Source of the DNA: Nitrospirota bacterium
Lineage (GTDB): Bacteria; Nitrospirota; Thermodesulfovibrionia; Thermodesulfovibrionales; UBA6898
Direction: 5' to 3'
NCBI GenBank assembly: GCA_021811105.1
Contig: JAJZPM010000013.1
Coordinates: 1 to 63,480 of the forward strand
DNA: 63,480 bases
The notes beneath the pieces are model-generated. The model had not been told where the DNA came from. It saw only the letters and a list, made by a program, of their open reading frames with translations, and did not search any database. Positions 44,769 to 53,898 of this stretch are shown here, piece by piece; position 1 is the first letter of the stretch, and each line of letters opens with the position of its first letter. The position numbers were made by a program, and so were the translations under genes.

Positions 44769-44855
44769 AAAAGCGGTCGTTGCCCGTATGGGTTAAAGGT
44801 GGGACAATACCGGTAAGGAGTTCTGTTCTGTTGCATAACGGCACCGCAGGAAAAG

Positions 44856-47558
44856 ATGGAAGAACGCAGGCCTGACCCCGATCGGCTTTTGGACCAGGTG
44901 CGCCTGGAAACCGAACGGAGCCGGGAGGGGCAGCTTAAGATATTTTTCGGCGCTGCGCCGGGGGTCGGAAAGACTTACGCTATGCTTGAGGCCGCCCGTC
45001 GGAAACGCACAGAGGGCGTTGACGTCCTTATCGGGCTTGTCGAAACTCATGGCCGCAAGGAAACCGAGGCGCTTCTCGAAGGACTTGAAGTCCTGCCCCG
45101 CCGCAAAGTTGAATATCGCGGAACAGTAATGGGAGAGTTTGATCTCGATGCCGCCCTCGCGCGTAAGCCTGCGCTGATTCTGGTTGATGAGCTTGCCCAC
45201 ACAAACGCCCCTGGATCGCGCCACAAGAAACGCTGGCAGGACATATACGAGCTTCTCGGCGCCGGGATTTCGGTCTACACCACTTTAAATGTGCAGCACA
45301 TGGAAAGCCTCAACGACGTGGTTACCCAGATTACGGGAGTGAGCACGCGAGAAACCGTTCCCGATTTTCTCCTCGACCGGGCCGACGAAATCGAGCTTGT
45401 GGACCTTCCCCCCGATGATTTGTTGCAGCGGCTTAAAGAGGGCAAGGTTTATGTCCCGGAGCTTGCGGCGCACGCAAGGGAGAACTTCTTCAGGAAAGGG
45501 AACCTCCTTGCCCTCAGAGAACTGGCGCTTCGCCGCACTGCAGAACGTGTGGATGAGCAGATGCAGAGCTACCGCGAGGTGCAAAGGGTCAGGGAAGTGT
45601 GGCCTGCTGCCGAACGTATCCTTGTCTGCGTGGGACCTAACCCCCGCTCTATCCGCCTTATTCGTGCGGCAAAGCGTATGGCTGCCGGTCTCAGAGCGGA
45701 ATGGATCGCAGCTTATGTCGAGGCCCCTCACAAGGTAAAGCCTACGGAAAGCGACCTCCGGCAACTTGCGGAACATATGCGTCTGGCCGAGAGCCTGGGC
45801 GCTGAGACGGTAACGCTCTCCGGCCATAAGGCGAGCGAGGAGATGCTGAACTATGCCCGCGAACGCAATGTGACAAAAATCATCGTCGGCAAGCCCACAC
45901 ACCCCCGGTGGAAGGACAAAGTGTTCGGCTCCATGCTCGATGAGATAGTGCGGGGGAGCGGAGAAATCGATGTGTATGTCATAACCGGTGATAGCGGAGA
46001 GCCGCCGCGGCAGGTCCTGTCAAAACCTCGGCGGCCCGCGCCGGCCATGAAGAATTGGCTCCTGAGCGTCATAACGGTCGCCTTCTGCACCGGCGCCGCA
46101 TTCCTGATGAAACCGTATTTCGCAGTAGTAGATCTCGTGATGGTCTATCTCCTCGGCGTCGTCTTCACCGCGAGCAGGACAAGCCGCGGAGCGTCGCTCT
46201 TCGTCACCTTCCTCAGCGTTGCGGCCTTCGACTTCTTCTTCATCCCTCCCTACTACACCTTTGCGGTGAGCGACGTGCGGTATTTTGTCACGTTTGTCGT
46301 CATGTTCACGGTGGCCTTCGTGATAAGCAGGCTGACGCACCGCGTGCAGGACCAGGCGAAGGCTGCCAGGCGGCGCGAGCGGCGGACCGCAGCCCTTTAC
46401 ACTCTGAGCCAAAAACTGGTACATGAACGAGGGATAGAGCGGTTGAGCGCCATTGCCATGAAACATATCGGCGATGTTTTCTCGAGCCACGTGGTAGTGC
46501 TTGTGCCTGATGACGGGGGTACTCTCACGGTCCCGATCACGGGTCCCGTTACTTTTGCCCTCGACCAGAAGGAAATGAGCGTTGCGCAATGGACCTTTAC
46601 TCATCGTCAAAGGGCGGGACTCGGAACTGACACGCTTTCCGGCGCAAAGGCGCTATACTTGCCGCTTGCCGCGGCATCGAGGGTAGTAGGTGTCATCGGT
46701 GTGATGCCGGCCCAAAAGGACTTCTTCTTCGACCAGGAGCAGGTCCATGTACTGGAGAGCTTCGCAAACCAAATCGCGATGGCAATTGACCGGGCAATGC
46801 TCTCCCGGGAGGCCCAGCAGGCGCTCCTGAAAGCCGAGACTGAAACCTTGCGCAACACCCTTCTCAGTTCGGTCTCTCATGACCTTAGGACCCCTTTGGC
46901 GGCAATAACGGGGTCTGCCACAACGCTTCTGCAGAAAGACGTAACGCTTGAGGCGCCCGAGCGACTGGAACTGGTTCAGACCATTTACGAAGAGGCGGAG
47001 CACCTGAACCAGATCATCCGCAACGTCCTCGACATGACGCGCATCGAGGCAGGGGCGATCACAGTGAAAAAGGAATGGCAGAGCGTCGAAGAGATCGTCG
47101 GCGCGGTCCTTACCCGTCTCGGCGAACGCATCAGCGAAAGGCCGATTAAAACAAGCCTGGCTGCTGATCTGCCCCTGGTCTCATTCGACCCGCTCCTGAT
47201 CGAACAGGTGCTTATGAATCTCCTGGACAATACGCTGAAATACACACCCGCAGGGACCCCGATCGAACTTTCGGCATACATGAGAGACGACTCCGTTGTC
47301 CTGGAACTCAAGGACAGGGGGGCAGGGATTCCGAAGGGGGAGGAGGAAAGGATATTCGACAAGTTTGTGCGGGGTTCGGTTGCGGGTGGAGGCATCGGGC
47401 TCGGGCTGACGATCTGCCGCGCAATCATTGAGGCGCACGGTGGAAAGATCCGGGCGGAGAACCGTCCCGGAGGAGGCGCGGTGTTCCGGTTTTCGCTGCC
47501 AATCAGTAAACAGCCGCCCCTGCCGGAACCGGAACGGGAAGGCGATGACCGGGGATAA
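44856..47558 (+). CDS. kdpD: osmosensitive K+ channel sensor histidine kinase
   Basis: This 900-residue kinase starts with the KdpD domain: Walker A FFGAAPGVGKTYAMLEA and VDELAHTNAPGSRHKKRWQD. A universal-stress-like domain follows (about 250-380). Four membrane helices (DUF4118, about 395-500) and a GAF domain come next. The HisKA has phospho-His675 in SVSHDLRTPLA, and the ATPase has LMNLLDNTLKYTPAGTP and a GIGLGLTI G-box. It senses low K+ and phosphorylates KdpE. It overlaps kdpE by 14 bases. All core motifs are intact. Confidence 0.97.
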   Translation: MEERRPDPDRLLDQVRLETERSREGQLKIFFGAAPGVGKTYAMLEAARRKRTEGVDVLIGLVETHGRKETEALLEGLEVLPRRKVEYRGTVMGEFDLDAALARKPALILVDELAHTNAPGSRHKKRWQDIYELLGAGISVYTTLNVQHMESLNDVVTQITGVSTRETVPDFLLDRADEIELVDLPPDDLLQRLKEGKVYVPELAAHARENFFRKGNLLALRELALRRTAERVDEQMQSYREVQRVREVWPAAERILVCVGPNPRSIRLIRAAKRMAAGLRAEWIAAYVEAPHKVKPTESDLRQLAEHMRLAESLGAETVTLSGHKASEEMLNYARERNVTKIIVGKPTHPRWKDKVFGSMLDEIVRGSGEIDVYVITGDSGEPPRQVLSKPRRPAPAMKNWLLSVITVAFCTGAAFLMKPYFAVVDLVMVYLLGVVFTASRTSRGASLFVTFLSVAAFDFFFIPPYYTFAVSDVRYFVTFVVMFTVAFVISRLTHRVQDQAKAARRRERRTAALYTLSQKLVHERGIERLSAIAMKHIGDVFSSHVVVLVPDDGGTLTVPITGPVTFALDQKEMSVAQWTFTHRQRAGLGTDTLSGAKALYLPLAAASRVVGVIGVMPAQKDFFFDQEQVHVLESFANQIAMAIDRAMLSREAQQALLKAETETLRNTLLSSVSHDLRTPLAAITGSATTLLQKDVTLEAPERLELVQTIYEEAEHLNQIIRNVLDMTRIEAGAITVKKEWQSVEEIVGAVLTRLGERISERPIKTSLAADLPLVSFDPLLIEQVLMNLLDNTLKYTPAGTPIELSAYMRDDSVVLELKDRGAGIPKGEEERIFDKFVRGSVAGGGIGLGLTICRAIIEAHGGKIRAENRPGGGAVFRFSLPISKQPPLPEPEREGDDRG

Positions 47559-48267
47559 GGGGCTCATTCTGCTGATCGAGGATGAGCCCCAGATGAGGCG
47601 TTTTCTCCGGGTCACCCTCCAAAGTAACGATTACCGGCTTGTGGAGACTTCCTCAGGGCAGGAGGGGTTGGCCGAAGCGGCGATGCGCAATCCGGACGTG
47701 GTGCTTCTCGACCTTGGACTGCCGGACATGGACGGGATCGAAGTGACCCGGAAGTTGCGGGAGTGGAGCGAAATACCTGTCATCGTAATTTCTGCGCGGG
47801 AACAGGAGGAAGACAAGATCAGGGCACTCGACGCCGGCGCGGATGATTACCTGACCAAGCCGTTCGGAGCAGGCGAACTTCTGGCACGCATGCGGGTGGC
47901 CCTCCGCCATCGTTCACTCGTGCAGGCAGGACAAAGGGAGCCCGTATTCGTGCTGGGCGATCTGAGGGTCGATTTCACCGACCGTCACGTGTATATCAGG
48001 GACAAGGAAATTCATCTCACTCCCATCGAATACCGCCTCCTCGCCGTCCTGGTGAAGAACGCCGGCAAAGTCATCACCCATACCCAGCTTTTGAAGGAAG
48101 TCTGGGGACCGGCATACTCCGGGCAGACGCAGTACCTGCGGGTCTATATGACACAACTTCGCCGCAAACTCGAAGCGGACCCTGCCCGGCCGAGGTATCT
48201 GCTCAACGAGCCCGGCGTGGGATATCGCCTCAAGATCGACGCAGAACGGGAGATATCAAGCACATAA
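47545..48267 (+). CDS. kdpE: KDP operon response regulator
   Basis: 240 residues from ATG 47545. The receiver domain has acidic LIEDEPQ, phospho-acceptor Asp56 in VVLLDLGLPDMDG, and a Lys in YLTKPF. The C-terminal OmpR/PhoB winged helix contains LTPIEYRLLAVLVKNAGKVI and a QTQYLRVYMTQLRRKLE recognition region. It activates kdp transcription when phosphorylated by KdpD. A longer frame from 47428 would lie wholly inside kdpD and has no coding support. Confidence 0.95.
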   Translation: MTGDKGLILLIEDEPQMRRFLRVTLQSNDYRLVETSSGQEGLAEAAMRNPDVVLLDLGLPDMDGIEVTRKLREWSEIPVIVISAREQEEDKIRALDAGADDYLTKPFGAGELLARMRVALRHRSLVQAGQREPVFVLGDLRVDFTDRHVYIRDKEIHLTPIEYRLLAVLVKNAGKVITHTQLLKEVWGPAYSGQTQYLRVYMTQLRRKLEADPARPRYLLNEPGVGYRLKIDAEREISST

Positions 48268-48323
48268 AGACAATTTCTTGTACCGCAACGGTTCAATAAC
48301 GGAATGCAGCAGGACTGATGCCC

Positions 48324-49115
48324 CTATGACAGCGTCCCTGTTCGGAACACCTTAACGGCAGCCCTCGCCTTGTCCCCGTAAGGACGTTGCTCTTTTGCCG
48401 GTAATGAGAGTTTCGCGCCCTTTTTGACCGAAAAGGCGTTCACATGACCCGTCGTCTTCTCATCCTTAAAGAGCACATGCACATGCCATGATTCGCCCGG
48501 CCAGGCGAGCTCGCTCTGCAGTTCGGCCGGATAGAAACCGATGAGGACCGCAGGCGTCTCGGCCCTGTACCCCACGAGCTTTCTGAAAAAAAGCTGGTGG
48601 GTCTGCTTCGTCAACTCAGTATCCGTCCCGTCCAGGACGCTCCACACCAGCTTCTTTATGGTCCCTTCTATCAGGAACGGGAAAGGCTCCCTTAAGTTTA
48701 TTCCGGCTTTTCTTGCCTCTTCAAGAACAAAGGCATGGATTTCGCCCTCAGACATATTCTCCGGGACCGGAATGCTCCGCCACTTCCGGACATTTGCGGT
48801 AATGAGAAGCGCGGCCTCCTCCCCCTTCTTGATTTCGGAGACCGCATTGCCGATGCCGTCCTTTCCGTAATTCAAAAAAACGTCGCCGTCAACGACCGTG
48901 ACTTCTCCCGCTGCGTCCCTGATCATCCCGACCGCATAGACATGAGGCCCTGACAGGGCACGCTCAAGCGGGACGACTCCCTCAAGATCTTTTTCCTGCA
49001 TGATCTTCCTGAAGCTCCCGTACCACTTCACGCTGAATGACTGCCCAGCGTACCTCTCGCCGGCAAAGGCGGCGCAGCAGATCAGGAAGACCACCGGGAA
49101 CACGATCTTTTTCAT
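48324..49115 (-). CDS. exported alpha-acetolactate decarboxylase-like protein
   Basis: 263 residues from ATG 49115, with a signal peptide ending AFAG. The fold pattern matches acetolactate decarboxylase (BudA): a GEVTVVDGDVFLNYG strand pair, EPFPFLIEGTIKKLVWSVLD in the middle and a LIGFYPAELQSELAWPGESW approach to the site. The zinc ligands appear as His211-x-His213 and His224, the same HxH-x10-H spacing as in known BudA. It differs by being exported and by long substitutions elsewhere, so the substrate is probably not cytoplasmic acetolactate. An ATG at 49130 is an alternative. A TATGAT -10 lies 10 bases before the chosen start. Confidence 0.6.
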   Translation of the reverse strand: MKKIVFPVVFLICCAAFAGERYAGQSFSVKWYGSFRKIMQEKDLEGVVPLERALSGPHVYAVGMIRDAAGEVTVVDGDVFLNYGKDGIGNAVSEIKKGEEAALLITANVRKWRSIPVPENMSEGEIHAFVLEEARKAGINLREPFPFLIEGTIKKLVWSVLDGTDTELTKQTHQLFFRKLVGYRAETPAVLIGFYPAELQSELAWPGESWHVHVLFKDEKTTGHVNAFSVKKGAKLSLPAKEQRPYGDKARAAVKVFRTGTLS

Positions 49116-49137
49116 ATCGTACGTTATCATACAGCAT

Positions 49138-49833
49138 CTACAGATGGCTGATCTCGTCTTTGCCCTCTTCCCCCTTTAGCTTCCTTTCGAGATATTCCTT
49201 TGCTATGTCCCTCCCTCCGAGGCCGAAGGAGATCGACAACGCCAACACAACCCCTCCGAAAACAAGCGCAAAGGCGATGATCACCGTGTCTCTTCCTATA
49301 CCCAGTTGTTCGAGCGACATGGTGCCGGCCAGGACGAACACGGTATATTTCACGAACTTGCCTATCGTCCCGGAGATCCTGATGCCGGCGTTTACCGAGG
49401 CGATAAGGGCCGCCCTGCCGAGAAAATTGCCCGCAAGATATCCGAACAGCACGATGAGAGCCGCGACGAAGATGTTCGGAAAATACAGGAGGAACCTCTC
49501 GAGGAGCCTTTCAACGATAGGAATATCGAGTGTCCTCATCGCAATCACCACGAATACGATGAGGATGCCCCACCCCAGCAGCTTCGACAGGAGCGCCGCC
49601 ACCGAGTCCCCGAGCCCGCCTTTCTTCAGAAGTTCCACCGTGCCGGTTCTTTCGAAAAACTTGTCCATGCCGAGGGCACTGAAGATCCTGAAGAAAAGCG
49701 CCCTGAGCACCACCGCGAGCACGATCCCGACGGTGAAGATGAGCACCGACGCAAGGAAGTTCGGCAGAAAGCCGAGGATCTTCGCGTACAGGCCCTCAAA
49801 GGGCTCTATGACGATACGTCTGATAATCTCCAT
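49138..49833 (-). CDS. TM-helix repeat membrane protein (mechanosensitive channel-related)
   Basis: This 231-residue membrane protein has about five hydrophobic segments. These include VLIFTVGIVLAVVLRALFF, GWGILIVFVVIAMRTLDIP, FVAALIVLFGYLAGNFLGRA and IIAFALVFGGVVLALSISFG, the repeat called the conserved TM helix of MscS-related proteins. It lacks the beta domain of a full channel. GAGGTTG precedes the ATG. It is the last gene of the mscS-glgC cluster and lies 12 bases after the glycosyltransferase gene. A role as a channel accessory is inferred from the neighbour mscS. Confidence 0.8.
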   Translation of the reverse strand: MEIIRRIVIEPFEGLYAKILGFLPNFLASVLIFTVGIVLAVVLRALFFRIFSALGMDKFFERTGTVELLKKGGLGDSVAALLSKLLGWGILIVFVVIAMRTLDIPIVERLLERFLLYFPNIFVAALIVLFGYLAGNFLGRAALIASVNAGIRISGTIGKFVKYTVFVLAGTMSLEQLGIGRDTVIIAFALVFGGVVLALSISFGLGGRDIAKEYLERKLKGEEGKDEISHL

Positions 49834-49845
49834 GACAACCTCCTC

Positions 49846-51108
49846 TTATGTATCCCATTTTTCTACGATAAAAGATTTCTTTTCCTCAAACGTCCTGCAG
49901 AGTCCCTCGATCTTCTCCTCCACCTCGGACGCCCCGCTTTCCCATGTTTCCTTCACGAAGGAGGCGGTCCTCCCGATGTACAACGGGGTGAGCGACTTGA
50001 GCAGGTGTTCTTTAGTGATCATCTGTGTGTGGAAGGCCCGGGCAAAGCTGTAGACGATCTCGACCCATACCCCGTCGGAAAGATGAAAAGAATCTATCGG
50101 CTTCTCGCCAATGCCACGCAGGTACTCGACGACTTCGCCGGGGAGGACCTCTTTCCAGATATCCATAAGTTCCCTGACCCCCAGACTGAACCGCTCGATC
50201 ATCCTTTCGACGTTGACCGCCACGGGCTCGAGACCGACCGCGTACTGAAACCCGAAGGTGGGCACCGGTTCAGAATTAGTTACCGCCTTCCACATTTCGG
50301 AATAGAGGTCCATCAGGCCGAAGGCGGAACTTACTACCTGATAGAGCATCGCACTCAGGTCGGCGCCGGGATCTTTCGGGTCGTGGATCTTCGCGCCGAG
50401 AAAGGCCTGGCATACCTTGAAGCCGTTCGCAACGGCGACGGTCGTCATCCAGATGTCGATCCCGTACTTCGCCACGTCCGTGCCCCAGACGTCCTTGGTG
50501 AGATAATAACGGGCCAGTCTGCCCGAAAACCCGAAGTCTCCGCCGATCGGCTGCCTCACCCTCTTCCCGTAAAGGGCCCTCGTCAAAGGATACACTATGC
50601 TGTTGGTGATCGTTCCGTCGTATTTGTGCCGGTGATACAGGGGGGCGACATAGTCGAATTCGTCGTGGATCACCGGCTTGATCAGAAGCTCGATCCATTC
50701 GGGGGTGATGCTCCTCAGGTCAGAATCGACCACCGCGCAGGCCTTCACGTTCAGCGCCTCGGCGATCTGGAATATGGTCCTGAAGGCGCTCCCCTTTCCG
50801 GGGATGCCGTGGTAAGGCGTAGATATCTTGAAGATAGGCCCTTTCCGGTGATAAAAAAAGATGGAAGAGGAGTCGTCGACAGCAGTATCCTGGACGACCT
50901 CCATGGTCCCGTCCGTGGAGCCGCCGTCGGAATTGACGAGCACGCATTTCTTGTCCGGAAAATATTTTACGAACCCTGCCTGGACCGCCTTTACCACGTG
51001 ACCGATCGTCCTGGCGTTGTTGAAACTCGGGATGCCGACAAGGATGTCTGCGGCGCCGATCTCACTGATCCGTTCCTGAATTTCCGTCCTCAGGATTATG
51101 CTGTTCAT
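49846..51108 (-). CDS. glycosyltransferase family 2/81-like, glucosyl-3-phosphoglycerate synthase-like
   Basis: This 420-residue cytoplasmic enzyme has a GT-A fold: ILVGIPSFNNARTIGHVVKA at the start, SDGGSTDGTMEVV, and DXD-type VVDSDLRSITPEW. The length and GT81-like core fit glucosyl- or mannosyl-3-phosphoglycerate synthases, which make compatible solutes or sugar lipids. Directly upstream is glgC, which makes ADP-glucose, so ADP-glucose is a likely donor. It ends 12 bases before the TM-helix gene. The acceptor cannot be told. Confidence 0.75.
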   Translation of the reverse strand: MNSIILRTEIQERISEIGAADILVGIPSFNNARTIGHVVKAVQAGFVKYFPDKKCVLVNSDGGSTDGTMEVVQDTAVDDSSSIFFYHRKGPIFKISTPYHGIPGKGSAFRTIFQIAEALNVKACAVVDSDLRSITPEWIELLIKPVIHDEFDYVAPLYHRHKYDGTITNSIVYPLTRALYGKRVRQPIGGDFGFSGRLARYYLTKDVWGTDVAKYGIDIWMTTVAVANGFKVCQAFLGAKIHDPKDPGADLSAMLYQVVSSAFGLMDLYSEMWKAVTNSEPVPTFGFQYAVGLEPVAVNVERMIERFSLGVRELMDIWKEVLPGEVVEYLRGIGEKPIDSFHLSDGVWVEIVYSFARAFHTQMITKEHLLKSLTPLYIGRTASFVKETWESGASEVEEKIEGLCRTFEEKKSFIVEKWDT

Positions 51109-51154
51109 GCCCTGCGCGCCCTTTTGCCCGGTTCCGGAATCGGGACCGTTTTTC

Positions 51155-52378
51155 TCACCTTCCGCCCCTCCTCAGCTTTCCGCCCCTCGGAACGATTGCG
51201 ATGCCTGAGGAGTCAATGTGGCAACGGAAACGGTCGCTTTCGGCGTCGTAACCAATCTGCTCGCCCTCCCCAATGACATTATACTTGTCGACAATCGTCC
51301 TTTTCAGTCTGCAGCCTTTCCTGAGAACGGCACGGTCCATGATGATACAGTTTTCTACCACCACGTCGTCTTCGATGACGACGCCGCTCCGGATGACCGA
51401 ATCCTTTATCTTGGCCCTATGGATGAGGGTCCCCTCGGCGACGACGCTGTTTCGTATCTCTCCCCGGAGGATCTTCGTCGCGGGCCCCTCGAACACGGAC
51501 GGGTGAATCGGCCAGGCCCTGTTGTCAAGCTCAAATTTCGGTGCTTCGCCGAGCATGTCCATATGCGCGTCGAAGAAAGCGGATATCGTCCCGACGTCCC
51601 TCCAGTAGCCCGTCTCCTCGTAGGGCATCGTCCCCGGGATTGCGTTGGAGGCGAAGTCATAGGCAAAGACCCTGCCTCCGTCGACGAGGTCGGGGATGAC
51701 GTGCGCGCCGAAGTCATGCTGCCTCTTCCTCTGTGACCTGGCCAGCGACTCCAGGAGCACGTCCCTGGTAAAGATATAATTCCCCATCGATACATATGCG
51801 CGGCGCGGGTCGCCGGGCATGGAGGCAGGCCGTTTCGGCTTTTCCTGGAACCCTGTAATACGTTTTTCGTCGTCGGCCGCGATCACACCGAAGGCCGATG
51901 CCGTCCCGATCGGGACCGGCCTGGCGGCAACCGTGACATGCGCCCCCTTGGCGAGATGGAAGTCGATCATCTGCCGGATGTCCATCCTGTAGATGTGGTC
52001 TGCCCCGAATACGATCACCAGTTCCGGGTTGTAGTAGCGGATGAGGTCGATATTCTGGAAGACTGCGTCCGCCGTCCCCTGGAACCATTCCGGTCCCATC
52101 CGCATCTGGGGCGGGACCACGGCAATGAACTGGTCCTTCACCGGCGAGGAGAAGACCCAGTTCTGCCTGACGTGCTCGATGAGGGACTGGGACTTGTACT
52201 GGACGAGCAGATAGATGGAGTGGATGTGGGAATTGACTAAGTTGCTCAGCACGAAATCGACAATCCTGTACCTCCCCCCGAAGGGGACCGACGGCTTCGA
52301 ACGAAAGGACGTCAAAGGGAAGAGCCTCTCCCCCTTTCCTCCTGCAAGCACGAAAGCGAGTATTCTCGGATGCGGCAT
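51155..52378 (-). CDS. glgC: glucose-1-phosphate adenylyltransferase
   Basis: 407 residues from ATG 52378, where GGGAGG gives a good ribosome site; longer frames add sequence unlike the family. The nucleotidyltransferase domain starts ILAFVLAGGKGERLFPLTSF and contains FQGTADAVFQNIDLIRYY and GADHIYRMD. The C-terminal left-handed beta-helix has hexapeptide-like repeats (SVIRSGVVIEDDVVVENC). It makes ADP-glucose for glycogen or related glucosides. It follows a small DUF5752-like gene in the cluster. Feedback-regulated enzymes of this type are the control step of glycogen synthesis. Confidence 0.95.
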   Translation of the reverse strand: MPHPRILAFVLAGGKGERLFPLTSFRSKPSVPFGGRYRIVDFVLSNLVNSHIHSIYLLVQYKSQSLIEHVRQNWVFSSPVKDQFIAVVPPQMRMGPEWFQGTADAVFQNIDLIRYYNPELVIVFGADHIYRMDIRQMIDFHLAKGAHVTVAARPVPIGTASAFGVIAADDEKRITGFQEKPKRPASMPGDPRRAYVSMGNYIFTRDVLLESLARSQRKRQHDFGAHVIPDLVDGGRVFAYDFASNAIPGTMPYEETGYWRDVGTISAFFDAHMDMLGEAPKFELDNRAWPIHPSVFEGPATKILRGEIRNSVVAEGTLIHRAKIKDSVIRSGVVIEDDVVVENCIIMDRAVLRKGCRLKRTIVDKYNVIGEGEQIGYDAESDRFRCHIDSSGIAIVPRGGKLRRGGR

Positions 52379-52394
52379 CAATACCTCCCTGTTC

Positions 52395-52550
52395 CTACCA
52401 AGTGTGTCGCCCCCCGGAAGCGGGGGACGTAATGTAATATACAAACCGGCGGCAGTGAATCATGTCCCTTAGCTCGCGCGGGTCGGATGCCTTCCTGCCC
52501 TTCGACTTAAGAATGCCTATGCAGTGATTGAACGCAAATACTCCGGTCAT
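52395..52550 (-). CDS. small protein, DUF5752-like
   Basis: 51 codons from an ATG that overlaps the mscS stop (ATGA); a second ATG at 52559 is possible. It reads TGVFAFNHCIGILKSKGRKA then SDPRELRDMIHCRRFVYYIT. The Phe-x-Phe-x-x-Cys start and the Gly-Arg-Lys-Ala followed by a Leu-rich helix resemble the first part of DUF5752 proteins, which occur beside sugar-metabolism genes. It is shorter than the usual family member (about 200 residues), so it may be a truncated copy. It links mscS and glgC in one operon. Confidence 0.55.
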   Translation of the reverse strand: MTGVFAFNHCIGILKSKGRKASDPRELRDMIHCRRFVYYITSPASGGRHTW

Positions 52551-53590
52551 TTCCGCCATTGCTTCTCCTCCCTGAGATAGACCGTGCGGTGCGGAAACGG
52601 CATGACTATCCCCTCCTGTTTAAAGCGTTTGAATATCATCTTCCTTAATTCATGCTGCGCGAGGTACTGGTCCACGAACTCCTGCACCTGGCAGATCAGC
52701 GTGAAGTCGAGGGAGCTGTCCCCGAACCCGGGAATGAACCTTACGAAAGGTTCGGGGTCGCCGAGAAGCCCGGGGATCCGGCCGACCGCCTTCTTCGCCT
52801 CTTCCACGAGGACCGTCTCGACCTTCTCGGGGTCTTCCGAATAGCTGACGCCTATCTGGATGAGCAGTGACATCTTCTTTTCCGGGAGGTAGTAGTTCGT
52901 GACGATCGACTGCGCCAGCTTGCTGTTGGGGATCACGACCATGTTGTTCGGAAGCATCCTCACCCTCGTCGTCCTCCAGGTGATGTCTTCCACATAGCCC
53001 TCCTGCCCTGTTTCCAGCCTGATGAAATCACCCACCCTGATCGTCTTCTCCATAAGGATATGGATCCCCGAGAAAAGGTTGGAGAGGGTATCCTGAAGCG
53101 CAAGCGCCACGGCAAGCCCGCCAACGCCGAAAGCGGTAATAAGGGGCGTGATCGATATCCCCAGAACGCTGAGGATAATTAGTAGTCCTATGACAATAAT
53201 GGTCCCTTTCAGTATCCCGTACGCAAGACCGGTCGTCGGGATCGGGAGGTTGGACTTTCTGACATAATTCCTGAAAACCCTGCCGGCCAGGTTGGCCGCG
53301 GCGATAGTTATCGAGAATATGATGATGATATGGATCAACTTGGTCGAATAGTGGATATACTTCTCGGGGAGTTCCGAGACCGCGATACCGAAATAAAGAC
53401 CTATTGCAATACACCAGTATAAGGAAGGTACCCTGAACGACTCTATGGCAATGTCGTCGAGCTTCGTCTCGGTGCGTTCAGACCACTTGCGGAGGACCCT
53501 GAGCGCGATCCCTCTGACGACATACAGTACAAGCGCCGAAAACACTGCGACCACGGCGGGTATTAACATCCTCTGCAGATTTGTTTCCAT
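52547..53590 (-). CDS. small-conductance mechanosensitive channel, MscS family
   Basis: This 347-residue protein has about five membrane helices. The pore region is ITAFGVGGLAVALALQDTLS, with the Gly/Ala-rich pattern of the MscS third helix. The beta domain follows (IHILMEKTIRVGDFIRLETG, then YVEDITWRTTRVRMLPNNMV). The C-terminal end has the usual alpha/beta vestibule. It opens under membrane tension after osmotic downshock. It is first in the minus-strand cluster, ahead of the small protein and glgC. Confidence 0.93.
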   Translation of the reverse strand: METNLQRMLIPAVVAVFSALVLYVVRGIALRVLRKWSERTETKLDDIAIESFRVPSLYWCIAIGLYFGIAVSELPEKYIHYSTKLIHIIIIFSITIAAANLAGRVFRNYVRKSNLPIPTTGLAYGILKGTIIVIGLLIILSVLGISITPLITAFGVGGLAVALALQDTLSNLFSGIHILMEKTIRVGDFIRLETGQEGYVEDITWRTTRVRMLPNNMVVIPNSKLAQSIVTNYYLPEKKMSLLIQIGVSYSEDPEKVETVLVEEAKKAVGRIPGLLGDPEPFVRFIPGFGDSSLDFTLICQVQEFVDQYLAQHELRKMIFKRFKQEGIVMPFPHRTVYLREEKQWRK

Positions 53591-53898
53591 GAGACCTCCG
53601 CGACAAGATTTTACTTTTATAATTTATTATCTGCGATTTTCCCGGCAGAAGCAAAAGCCGCTGATGATACCGATGCCAATTGCGTCTCCATCGCCCGCGT
53701 GAAGGAGATAAATTCGTCCATAAGAGACGCAGGTTGAGTGACATCTGCCGGCCTGTGCAGGCGGGCGGATTCCAGGGCTTGATAATCCCGCTTAGAATAG
53801 TATAAAGTGTAACAATCGGGGTTGAGCGCCACCTCCGGCGCGCCTTATCCGAACAATCTTATAGAATGCAGTTGTGACATTTGCCAGTGGGAGTTCTC

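Noticed and set aside
47428-47544. Upstream start for kdpE
   Set aside because: It lies inside kdpD and adds an Arg-rich tail before the normal receiver start at 47545.
49306-51276. Very long plus-strand open frame (about 650 codons) opposite the TM-helix and glycosyltransferase genes
   Set aside because: It runs antisense across two genes with clear family motifs; its Arg/His/Asp-rich content is typical of antisense frames in GC-rich DNA.
53617-53832. 71-codon minus-strand frame upstream of mscS
   Set aside because: A GGAGG precedes a possible GTG, but the sequence has no recognisable features and lies in a region likely to hold the mscS promoter; support is too weak.
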